A stretch of DNA of 52,203 bases from Paracidovorax anthurii (GTDB lineage Bacteria > Pseudomonadota > Gammaproteobacteria > Burkholderiales > Burkholderiaceae_C). The position numbers and the translations under genes are program-made. The stretch lies in NCBI RefSeq assembly GCF_003269065.1, contig NZ_QLTA01000039.1, positions 1-52,203 on the forward strand, in the 5' to 3' direction. The notes below the pieces were generated by a model. It was given only the letters and a program-made list of their open reading frames with translations. It had not been told where the DNA came from and did no database searches. This document shows, piece by piece, positions 24,801 to 31,465 of the stretch (positions are counted from its first letter, which is position 1; each line of letters begins with the position of its first letter).

Positions 24801-25874
24801 ATCTATTCGGAAGACGTCGCAAGTGGAAGGGCGTTTACGTCCAGAATCTTAGCTTCCGGGAGTCCGGAACTGAGAGCATCGCTGGCCCGCTGTCTCGGCA
24901 AAGTCCTTGGGAACTCATCCCTGGGCGAATACGAATTCGACACCCTGAAGGGATTTCTCTCTTCAGACGACGAATACGAAGTTGCGACTGCGGCGGGCGA
25001 GTTACGCCATGTCGGGGCGTTGGACGCCGCGAAAGCGTTGGAGCTCATAGGAGCCACGAATTTCTGTGGTTCCGAGCATGTTGCCGACGAGGTCCTCTCC
25101 CTCTTTGAATCCCCTGGACCGATTCCGCCCGACCTGCTCGATTCCCGCTCGGTAAGCGTCCTACTGGACAAACTGTTCCCCATACCGGTTCTGGAAAAGT
25201 ATTGGATCCAGAAATTTCTCGCGTCCACTTCGGTGAGGTACCCGGTGGAAACGCTGGATTTCTTCAAGAAGCGCGTCGCGCACGCGGCTTCGATGGAGGA
25301 TTACGCGTTCCGTCCCTGCAACTTCGGCCCGTACGGGCACGAGCCTTTGCGGTTCGCCGAGTCGGCGGCATTGGAAGACTTGTGCAAGGACGTATGGTCT
25401 TGGATGAGAGGTGGCGATGGCAGCGACCACAAGTTCCAATACTTCGCCTCGCACCTTTTCGGCGCTGTATTTTCCGCAACGGACGACAGGACGCTGTCTT
25501 TCATGCGGAATAAGTGCTCCGGCGACAGCCTCGATATCTCACTCATTGGGAAAATCCTCCGCGAGGCCGACCACGCATTCTCTTTGGACAATCCGACCTT
25601 CGTCGTCGGCTATCTCACGGCGGCCAAGTCGCACGGCAGTAAGTGCCTCGAATCCGCCACCAGTGCACTGTATTCTGCGGCCGTGAGCGGAGGAAAACAG
25701 GGGACGCCGGGCGAACCGTTTCCCCGTGACGTGGAGGCCTTGGAAAAAGCGAAGTCCATTCTCGATTCGCTCCCTCGTTTCTCCCCCGCTTATAGGCTCT
25801 ACGACCTCATCAAGCAGGACGCGGAGAAGAACATCGCCGAATCGCTAAAGGAGCGGGATTTGTTCGAGGAGTAA
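21834..25874 (+). CDS. XRE-nuclease-STAND NTPase-helical repeat protein (candidate anti-phage defence)
   Basis: The 1346-residue product has four parts. Residues 12-70 are an XRE helix-turn-helix (QQTVSRWEAGTSRPRAKDML). Residues 95-225 look like a PD-(D/E)xK nuclease: a GHKQDGLDIEAV strand with D130 and D133, then YQCKRH with Q147 and K149. A P-loop NTPase follows, with Walker A GSGGSGKS at 288-295 and Walker B LLVVDDAH at 337-344. From about 480 to the end it is mostly alpha-helical, without clear sequence repeats, as in STAND sensor regions. Avs-type defence proteins share the nuclease-STAND-sensor order; the fused XRE domain is unusual. I use the ATG at 21834, since the alternative TTG at 21783 would read through the palindrome. 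It is the sole gene of a Tn7-like element. Confidence 0.85.
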   Translation: MSTTNDARATDFGHRLQQFRIQAGIETQRELAIAMGVRQQTVSRWEAGTSRPRAKDMLRLAHVLSVSPEDLENVSERGLDPQTTTVSFDQPFPIDSLSAEGFERFCDFFISALNPTADVHRFGGTGHKQDGLDIEAVLQDGTIRTYQCKRHKEFGAAKVEAAVKAHVRHADKKVLLLTRIASPQARDAIAVHPDWELWDKEDVAKRIRQISKSEQIRLVDIFFPGQRLALLGEVEAGPWMSVEDFFSAFLRKERAFNHLWQLVGRSEELANLFDSIRDKDRLVTLLTGSGGSGKSRLLYQALADYQDAKPGILVKVLSATEELSTKHLESLGQAEKLLVVDDAHDRDDLPMLFAYVANPKNSARAVLSLRTYGLERIRLQAAAVLLQPPYTFQISLEPLSQKQSVELAAQVLKEYGGPESAAEAVSRYTLDCPLATVVAAQIVAKEKLHPELLSTEGAFRTTLLARFQQVIAGDLAQGKDREAILSILRVLALVQPFSPDDAGLLKLLEDAEGISVADSNRLVKTLVTGGVAFKRGLTYRLAPDLLADYIIEQNCVTENGASSGYAEKIFAASPQSLVEHVLLNLGKLDWRLSSGNTASSRLLDGLWQQLRPTGEYGDKHFKAMTSVAYYQPTRALQFAEQSIAEGRIPKDLPELVKYAAYNFEHLQRACGCLWELGKSDERQLHQHPSHAIRILKELCAVEPNKSVEYNAEVVGFGLSLLDYPDSWNGAYTPYDFLSGILQTEGHTTSSNGRAFSFSPYFVRQEAVASLRKDVISAAIARLESERLDVAILSARALSDALRYPMGLFGAAVPETDRERWTDEFVGTLESIKGKVLSSILDPFVWFELLTSISWHAKFASGRTSYVANEIFALTPDSLEFRTIRAFVDGYGHLVEDSNFETRQEEWEATIRHTAAEIADTFQNPEAIVHFVASTLARVEEIKLNRNASPHVLLHELLAGTNSLAQYVMEYALGKPKSAIARYVPMALPRIYSEDVASGRAFTSRILASGSPELRASLARCLGKVLGNSSLGEYEFDTLKGFLSSDDEYEVATAAGELRHVGALDAAKALELIGATNFCGSEHVADEVLSLFESPGPIPPDLLDSRSVSVLLDKLFPIPVLEKYWIQKFLASTSVRYPVETLDFFKKRVAHAASMEDYAFRPCNFGPYGHEPLRFAESAALEDLCKDVWSWMRGGDGSDHKFQYFASHLFGAVFSATDDRTLSFMRNKCSGDSLDISLIGKILREADHAFSLDNPTFVVGYLTAAKSHGSKCLESATSALYSAAVSGGKQGTPGEPFPRDVEALEKAKSILDSLPRFSPAYRLYDLIKQDAEKNIAESLKERDLFEE

Positions 25875-26250
25875 TAAGGCCATGCTTGTGTGCGCTGTGC
25901 TGGTTTCGGTCACATAGCAGACCCATCACACCGAGCATCTCACTGGCAGCACTGGCCGAACAGCACGTATAGGCCGTCCGTCAGGTTTCGGATTCGAGCA
26001 GTCCCCTGTGTGGCCGCTTTCTAGAAACCTGCAACGGCAGCAGATGGCCGATAGTACGCACTGGACAGCAAAACGCTAACGACTTCAATGCGCTGCAAAG
26101 CGACCGCCGATGAGTCGGGACAAAAAGAAACCAAAAAGCTGAGCAGCCTATTTGCATCAATAGTGCCAACTTGCTGCGTGGGGCTATGCGCGGGCCCTCT
26201 CAGGTGAGAGTCGGCTGTATCCGTGAGCACACCCATCGCAAAGTTTGAAG
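25875..26250. other. Gene-free right arm of the transposon
   Basis: About 375 bp between the cargo stop and the right-end sites. Short frames on both strands have no credible start or family signal. I see no transposase remnant, tRNA or terminator with a clear T-run. A further 106 bp outside the element, from 26298 to the LacI gene, are also empty. Confidence 0.5.
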
Positions 26251-26269
26251 TGTCCACAACTATATTGGC
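26251..26269 (-). repeat. Right-end internal transposase-site repeat R2
   Basis: TGTCCACAACTATATTGGC lies directly inside, and in the same orientation as, TGTTCACGACTTTATTGGC at 26271-26289, a 20-bp period. Abutting sites at this end contrast with the spaced sites at the left end, as in Tn7. Confidence 0.7.
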
Positions 26270-26297
26270 GTGTTCACGACTTTATTGGCGAGGAACA
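26269..26297 (-). repeat. Right terminal inverted repeat of the Tn7-like element
   Basis: Read inward from 26297 it is TGTTCC, T, CGCCAATAAA, then GTCGTGAACACG. The CAATAAAGTC core is identical to the core I remember from Tn7 end sites. Confidence 0.85.
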
Positions 26298-26302
26298 CTT
26301 CG
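26298..26302. repeat. Target-site duplication CTTCG, right copy
   Basis: An exact repeat of 21140-21144, directly after the right end ...GGAACA. Confidence 0.85.
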
Positions 26303-26403
26303 CCATCAAAAAGATAACGGCGTTGCTTCGCCTGGCCGTGCTGCAGCACTGTCTGCGGCTTCGCGCCTTGTTCTCTCTTGGATTGCAAACCCGTATAAGG
26401 CCT

Positions 26404-27417
26404 TCACGCCGGCGGCGCGGTGGAGCCGCGCTCGATCAGCCGGAAGCCCAGGTCCAGGATGGTGCGCTCGGGCTGCAGGCCCTGGCGGCGGTCGAGGATC
26501 ATGCGGGCGGCCATCCGGCCGATCTCCGGGCCATCGACGTGCACCGTGGTGATCGAGGGCTCCATGTAGGCGCTGAACTCGGCGTTGCCGAAGCCGAACA
26601 CGGCCAGGTCGCCCGGCACGCGCAGGCCCCGCGCCCGCGCCTCCACCAGCACGCCGTGCGCCAGCGTGTCCGAGCTGCAGGCCACGGCCTGCAGGCCCGG
26701 CTGCTTGTCCAGCAGCTCCGCCAGCGCCTTGCGGCCCAGCTCCAGGCTGCTGGGCGCCGGCACCACCGCCGTGGGGATCTCGCGCCCCATCGCCGCCACG
26801 AAGCCCTCGCGCCGCTGCAGGGCCCGGTGGTCGCTGCCGGTGGCGATGCCGATGCGCTGCCAGCCCCGGGCGAGGAAATAGCCCGCCACGGCACTGCCCA
26901 CCTTCAGGTGCGAGAAGCCGATCACCGTGTCCACCGGGCGGTCGCTCAGGTCCCAGGTCTCGATGACGGGAATGCCCGAGCGGCGCAGGCGCTCGCGGGC
27001 CTTCTCGGACTGCACCAGGCCCATCATCACGATGCCGTCGGGCTGGCGGCTGATCATGGTGTTCAGCACGGCCTCCTCGCGCGCGGCGTCGTAGGCGGTC
27101 TGGCCCAGGATCAGCTGGTAGCCGCTCGCGGCCAGCTCCGTGGTCAGCGACTGCACCGTCGGCAGGAATTGCGACACCGACAGCGCCGGCACGATGCCCG
27201 CCACCATCAGGCTGCGCTTGGACTTGAGGCCGCCCGCCAGCAGGTTGGGGATGTAGCCCGTCGCCTCCACCGCCGCCTGCACGCGCGCCTTGGTCTTCTC
27301 CGACACGATGCCGGGATTGCTCAATGCGCGCGACGCGGTGATCGGCGACACGCCGGCAGCCCTCGCGACGTCGTGCAGGGTGGCAGGCTTGAAGGAGGAT
27401 GGGGAAGGAACAGTCAT
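26404..27417 (-). CDS. LacI-family transcriptional regulator (GntR-like) of the galactarate locus
   Basis: The 337-residue product has a LacI helix-turn-helix (about 12-65: TLHDVARAAGVSPITASRAL, hinge YIPNLLAGGLKSKRS) and a periplasmic-binding-like effector domain with VMMGLVQSEKARERL and LAVFGFGNAEFSAYMEPSIT. It begins at the ATG at 27417, where the LacI fold starts; the frame extends to 27615 without family features. It is divergent from the tctC/dehydratase operon. Two matching operators sit at 27583-27600 and 27689-27706, so it probably represses both itself and the operon, with galactarate, talarate or a derivative as inducer. Confidence 0.88.
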   Translation of the reverse strand: MTVPSPSSFKPATLHDVARAAGVSPITASRALSNPGIVSEKTKARVQAAVEATGYIPNLLAGGLKSKRSLMVAGIVPALSVSQFLPTVQSLTTELAASGYQLILGQTAYDAAREEAVLNTMISRQPDGIVMMGLVQSEKARERLRRSGIPVIETWDLSDRPVDTVIGFSHLKVGSAVAGYFLARGWQRIGIATGSDHRALQRREGFVAAMGREIPTAVVPAPSSLELGRKALAELLDKQPGLQAVACSSDTLAHGVLVEARARGLRVPGDLAVFGFGNAEFSAYMEPSITTVHVDGPEIGRMAARMILDRRQGLQPERTILDLGFRLIERGSTAPPA

Positions 27418-27582
27418 GGAGTCCAGTGATCGCGGTCCGCGGCGCCGGGCGCGGCAGCGGCCCCGCCCTGCCACGGCGTCCGGCGCCGCCACCGGGCGAC
27501 GGTAGCAGAACCGGCCACGGCCTCCACCCCTGCCCGGGAGCCCCCTGGGGTAATCCCTGACGTTTGACCCGTTGCCTTCAAG

Positions 27583-27600
27583 AATGACAACGATATCATT
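27583..27600. promoter_or_regulatory. LacI-type operator O1
   Basis: AATGACAACGATATCATT is an 18-bp dyad with a central CpG, the standard LacI/GntR layout. It matches O2 in 16 of 18 positions and lies 166 bp upstream of the lacI start. Confidence 0.7.
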
Positions 27601-27688
27601 CCACAGGCGAGACATGCAGGAACGTTAGTGCCCGGATTTCCGTGAAATCCCGCCCCTGATGCTTTCATCGGCATGTGCATCGCCCAAA

Positions 27689-27706
27689 AATGACAACGTT
27701 ATCAAT
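27689..27706. promoter_or_regulatory. LacI-type operator O2
   Basis: AATGACAACGTTATCAAT, 106 bp downstream of O1 (about ten helical turns) and 28 bp upstream of the tctC start. The two sites could be bridged by a tetrameric repressor or act separately on the divergent genes. Confidence 0.7.
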
Positions 27707-27733
27707 CACAACGACAACGCAATGGAGACAAGC

Positions 27734-28693
27734 ATGAAGAAGATCCTGACCGCGCTTTCCTTCGGCATGGCGGCGCTCGCGGCCTGCGCCCAGGCCTGGC
27801 CGGAGAAACCCGTCACCCTGGTGGTGCCCTTCCCGCCGGGCGGCTCCACCGACCAGGTGGCCCGCGCCGTCGGCCCCCGCCTCACGGAAAAGTTCAAGCA
27901 GTCCTTCCTCGTGGACAACCGCCCCGGGGCCACCGGAACCATCGGCGCCACCTTCGCGCAGCGCGCCGCCCCGGATGGCGCCACCTTCCTCGTGACCTCG
28001 CTCGGCCCGCTGGTGATCGTGCCGCACCTGCTCAAGAGCCTGCCCTACGACCCGCTGAAGGATTTCGACCTCATCACGGTCGCGGTGCAGTCGCCCAACG
28101 TGCTGGTGGTGCCGGCCAACTCGCCCCACAAGAGCGTGGCCGACGTCATCGCCCACCAGAAGGCCCACCCCGGCACGATGAGCTTCGCCTCGGCCGGCAA
28201 CGGCTCCAGCGACCACCTGACGGCCGAGCTGTTCTGGCAGCAGACGGGCACCCGGGGCGTGCACATCCCCTACAAGGGCGGCGCCCCCGCGCACACCGAC
28301 CTGATCGGCGGGCAGGTGGATGCCTCGTTCCAGAACATCAACGCGGTGATGCAGTACATCAAGGGCGGCAAGATGCGCGCGCTGGCCGTCACCAGCCCCC
28401 GCCGATCGCCGGTGCTGCCCGACGTGCCCACGCTGGCCGAGGCCGGGGTGAAGAACGTCGAGGTTGCCTCCTGGCAGGCCATCGTCGCGCCGAAGGGGCT
28501 GCCCGCCGCCGTGCGCGAGAAGGCCCATGCCGCATTCATCGAAGCGCTCAACGACCCGAAGGTCCGGGAGCCGTTCGTCTCGATCGGCTTCGAGATCGTG
28601 GCCAACACGCCCGAGCAGTTCGCCGCCTTCCAGCGGCAGGAGTACGCCCGCTGGAAGAAGGTGATCGAGACCGGAAAGATCACGATCGACTGA
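27734..28693 (+). CDS. TctC/Bug-family periplasmic substrate-binding protein of the galactarate locus
   Basis: The 319-residue product starts MKKILTALSFGMAALAACAQ, a Sec signal peptide, and continues WPEKPVTLVVPFPPGGSTDQ, GTIGATFAQRAAPDGAT and HIPYKGGAPAHTDLIGGQVD. I chose the ATG at 27734, with GGAGA about 5 nt upstream; another ATG 12 nt earlier lacks such spacing. It is the first gene under O2. Together with the MFS carrier downstream, this operon has two uptake components, so the binding protein may take a second aldarate or work with a distant TctAB permease. Confidence 0.9.
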   Translation: MKKILTALSFGMAALAACAQAWPEKPVTLVVPFPPGGSTDQVARAVGPRLTEKFKQSFLVDNRPGATGTIGATFAQRAAPDGATFLVTSLGPLVIVPHLLKSLPYDPLKDFDLITVAVQSPNVLVVPANSPHKSVADVIAHQKAHPGTMSFASAGNGSSDHLTAELFWQQTGTRGVHIPYKGGAPAHTDLIGGQVDASFQNINAVMQYIKGGKMRALAVTSPRRSPVLPDVPTLAEAGVKNVEVASWQAIVAPKGLPAAVREKAHAAFIEALNDPKVREPFVSIGFEIVANTPEQFAAFQRQEYARWKKVIETGKITID

Positions 28694-28758
28694 CCCCTCC
28701 CCCGCGGCAGGCGCCCTGCGCGCGCCGCCGCTTTTCTCCTCCTGCAATAGCCCCCTCC

Positions 28759-29928
28759 ATGACGCCCTCCGCTCCCGCCGCATCCACCGCCCCCGCCACC
28801 TCCAGCGACAGCATCGCCTGGGTCCGCCTCTCGTCCTGCTATCTGCCGCTGGCCAATCCCATCAGCGACGCCAAGGTGCTCACCGGCCGCCAGAAGCCCA
28901 TGACGGAGATCGCCATGCTGTTCGCGGAGATCGAGTCGAAGGACGGGCACCGCGGGCTGGGCTTCAGCTACTCGAAACGGGCGGGCGGCCCCGGCCAGTA
29001 CGCGCACGTCAAGGAGGTCGCGCCCGCGCTGCTCGGCGAAGACCCGAGCGACATCTCGCGCCTGTGGACCAAGCTCTGCTGGGCCGGCGCCTCCGTGGGG
29101 CGCAGCGGCATGGCGGTGCAGGCGATCGGCGCCTTCGACGTCGCGCTCTACGACCTCAAGGCACGCCGCGCGGGCCTGTCGCTGTCCAAGCTGCTGGGCG
29201 CGCAGCGCGATTCGGTGCGCTGCTACAACACCTCGGGCGGCTTCCTGCACACGCCGCTGGACCAGTTGCTGCGCAACGCCAGCGCCTCGATCGGGCGCGG
29301 CATCGGCGGCATCAAGCTCAAGGTGGGCCAGCCCGACGGCACGATCGACGTGCAGCGCGTGGAGGCCGTGCGCAAACACCTGGGCGATGCCGCGCCCCTC
29401 ATGGTCGATGCCAACCAGCAGTGGGACCGCCCCACCGCGCAGCGCATGTGCCGCATCTTCGAGCAATACAACCTCGTCTGGATCGAGGAGCCGCTCGACG
29501 CCTACGACTTCGAGGGCCACGCGGCGCTGGCCGCGCAGTTCGACACCCCCATCGCCACCGGCGAGATGCTCACCAGCGCGGCCGAGCACGGCGAGCTGAT
29601 CCGCCACCGCGCCGCCGACTACCTCATGCCCGACGCGCCGCGCGTGGGCGGCATCACGCCCTTCCTGAAGATCGCCGCGCAGGCCGAGCAGGCGGGCCTC
29701 AGCCTGGGCCCGCACTTCGCGATGGAGCTGCACGTGCACCTGGGTGCCGTGTACGCCACCGAGCCCTGGGTGGAGCACTTCGACTGGCTGGAGCCGCTGT
29801 TCAACGAGCGCCTCGAAATCCGCGATGGCCGCATGCTGGTGCCCACCCGGCCGGGCCTCGGCCTGAGCCTGAGCGAGCAGGCCCGGGGCTGGACCCGCGA
29901 GTCGGTCGAATTCGGGCAGCGCGCCTGA
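28759..29928 (+). CDS. L-talarate/galactarate dehydratase, enolase superfamily
   Basis: This mandelate-racemase-group enzyme abstracts the proton next to a sugar diacid carboxylate and eliminates water to give a 2-keto-3-deoxy acid. The 389-residue product has the KxK base motif in GGIKLKVGQ near residue 193, then metal ligands in LMVDANQQWD, VWIEEPLDAYD and IATGEMLTS, and the catalytic histidine region HFAMELHVHL. This set fits the talarate/galactarate branch. A separate GarD in the same operon attacks the same substrate class, so the two may divide stereochemistry or regiochemistry. Confidence 0.88.
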   Translation: MTPSAPAASTAPATSSDSIAWVRLSSCYLPLANPISDAKVLTGRQKPMTEIAMLFAEIESKDGHRGLGFSYSKRAGGPGQYAHVKEVAPALLGEDPSDISRLWTKLCWAGASVGRSGMAVQAIGAFDVALYDLKARRAGLSLSKLLGAQRDSVRCYNTSGGFLHTPLDQLLRNASASIGRGIGGIKLKVGQPDGTIDVQRVEAVRKHLGDAAPLMVDANQQWDRPTAQRMCRIFEQYNLVWIEEPLDAYDFEGHAALAAQFDTPIATGEMLTSAAEHGELIRHRAADYLMPDAPRVGGITPFLKIAAQAEQAGLSLGPHFAMELHVHLGAVYATEPWVEHFDWLEPLFNERLEIRDGRMLVPTRPGLGLSLSEQARGWTRESVEFGQRA

Positions 29929-29977
29929 CGCCGCGCTGGCGCCCTCCTCCAGAACACACCACGCCCCCCAATACGCC

Positions 29978-31336
29978 ATGTCCTCCGCATTCACCGCCAC
30001 GGCCTCCGCCATCCCCGATGCCTCGCGCACCCGCGTGCGCTACTGGGTGCTGCTGATGGTCTTCATCGTCACCACCTTCAACTACGCGGACCGCGCCACG
30101 CTCTCGATCACCGGCCCCACGATGGGCCGGGAGTTCGGGTTCGACGCCATCCAGATGGGCTACATCTTCTCGGCCTTCAGCTGGGCGTACGTGCTCTCGC
30201 AGGTGCCGGGCGGCTGGCTGCTGGACCGCTTCGGCGCGCGCAAGGTCTATGCGGCCAGCATCTTCTTCTGGTCGGCCTTCACGCTGCTGCAGGCCACGGT
30301 GGGCATCATGACCTCGGCCGCCACGGCCATGGTGGTCCTGTTCGCGATGCGCTTTTGCGTGGGCATCGCGGAGGCGCCCGCGTTCCCGGCCAACGCGAAG
30401 GTGGTGGCGAGCTGGTTCCCCACGCAGGAGCGCGGCACCGCGTCGGCCATCTTCAACTCGGCCCAGTATTTCGCGGCCGTGGTCTTCACGCCGCTGATGG
30501 CGGCCATGACGCACTGGTTCGGCTGGCACTGGGTGTACGTGTCGATGGGCGCGGTGGGCATGGCCCTGGCGGCGGCATGGTGGGGCATGGTGCGCAGCCC
30601 CGCGCGGCACCCGGCCGTCAACCGCGCCGAGCTGGACCACATCGCGGCCGGCGGCGGCCTGATCCACGAGGGCGAGCAGCCCGCCCGCGCGGCCGGCGCC
30701 GCGCCCCGGGGCCGGACGGCCTCGCACATCCGGCAGCTGCTCACCCACCGCATGCTCATGGGCATCTACCTGGGCCAGTTCTCGATCAACGTGCTCACGT
30801 ATTTCTTCCTCACCTGGTTCCCGGTCTATCTGGTGCAGGAGCGGCACATGTCCATCCTGAAGGCGGGCTTCATGGTGTCGCTGCCGGCCATCTGCGGGTT
30901 CGCCGGCGGCGTGCTGGGCGGCCTGTTCTCCGACTGGATGCTGCGGCGCGGCTACTCGCTCACGGCGGCCCGCAAGACGCCCATCGTGATCGGCATGCTG
31001 ATGTCGGTGAGCATGATCCTGTGCAACTACGTGGACGCGGACTGGATGATCGTCGGCATCATGGCGCTCGCCTTCTTCGGCAAGGGCTTCGGGGCGTTCG
31101 GCTGGGCCGTGATGGCCGACGTGGCGCCCAAGGAGGTCATGGGGCTGGCCGGCAGCATCTTCAACACCTTCGGGGCCATTGCCGGTATCGTCACGCCCAT
31201 CGTCATCGGATACATCCTGGCGGCGACGCATTCCTTCGGCGGCGCCCTGGTCTTCGTGGGCCTGAACGCACTCGTGACCGTGTTCGCGTACCTCGTCATC
31301 GTCCAGGACATCCAGCGCATCGAACTGAAGCCATGA
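29978..31336 (+). CDS. MFS aldarate transporter (GudP/GarP-like)
   Basis: The 452-residue product has about 12 hydrophobic segments. Its first segments (TFNYADRATLSITGPTMGRE, GYIFSAFSWAYVLSQVPGGW then LLDRFGARKVY) are characteristic of the anion:cation symporter branch that includes the glucarate and galactarate carriers GudP and GarP. It sits between the two dehydratase genes in the same direction, so it is almost certainly the inner-membrane importer for their substrate. Confidence 0.88.
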   Translation: MSSAFTATASAIPDASRTRVRYWVLLMVFIVTTFNYADRATLSITGPTMGREFGFDAIQMGYIFSAFSWAYVLSQVPGGWLLDRFGARKVYAASIFFWSAFTLLQATVGIMTSAATAMVVLFAMRFCVGIAEAPAFPANAKVVASWFPTQERGTASAIFNSAQYFAAVVFTPLMAAMTHWFGWHWVYVSMGAVGMALAAAWWGMVRSPARHPAVNRAELDHIAAGGGLIHEGEQPARAAGAAPRGRTASHIRQLLTHRMLMGIYLGQFSINVLTYFFLTWFPVYLVQERHMSILKAGFMVSLPAICGFAGGVLGGLFSDWMLRRGYSLTAARKTPIVIGMLMSVSMILCNYVDADWMIVGIMALAFFGKGFGAFGWAVMADVAPKEVMGLAGSIFNTFGAIAGIVTPIVIGYILAATHSFGGALVFVGLNALVTVFAYLVIVQDIQRIELKP

Positions 31337-31347
31337 TGCAACGACAA

Positions 31348-31372
31348 CCCCCTGTGGCGCTTCGCGCCTTCC
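31348..31372 (+). repeat. REP-like dispersed repeat, copy 2
   Basis: Identical in inverted orientation to 8492-8516, with the GGCGC-TTC-GCGCC mini hairpin. It lies 12 bp after the MFS stop, a usual place for such elements. Confidence 0.6.
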
Positions 31373-31465
31373 GCCGTCTCGCGGGTGCCGAACACCATGG
31401 ACATGAATCACCGACGTGAGATCGTGAACGCGTTCTGAGAATCTGCCCACCGAAAACCGCCCACC

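Larger units (their letters stand above)
21145..26297. mobile_element. Non-autonomous Tn7-like transposon with one cargo gene
   Basis: The 5153-bp segment is bounded by TGTTCC...GGAACA and flanked by perfect CTTCG duplications. Its terminal 17 bp match inverted at 16 positions. Inside, the left end has two further spaced copies of a CAAAGTCGTxGACAA site and the right end has an abutting second site with 20-bp period. This uneven arrangement, and the core CCAATAAAGTC, resemble the TnsB-binding sites of Tn7 as I remember them. The interior is visibly less GC-rich than both flanks. It has no transposase, TnsC/TniB or TniQ gene, so it must have been moved in trans. The only gene is the large STAND-type protein at 21834-25874. 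It lies just after the DJ-1 gene stop. Confidence 0.85.

Noticed and set aside
21145-26297. Prophage or integrative plasmid
   Set aside because: No integrase, tRNA attachment site, phage structural or replication gene; the ends and 5-bp duplication fit a DDE transposon instead.
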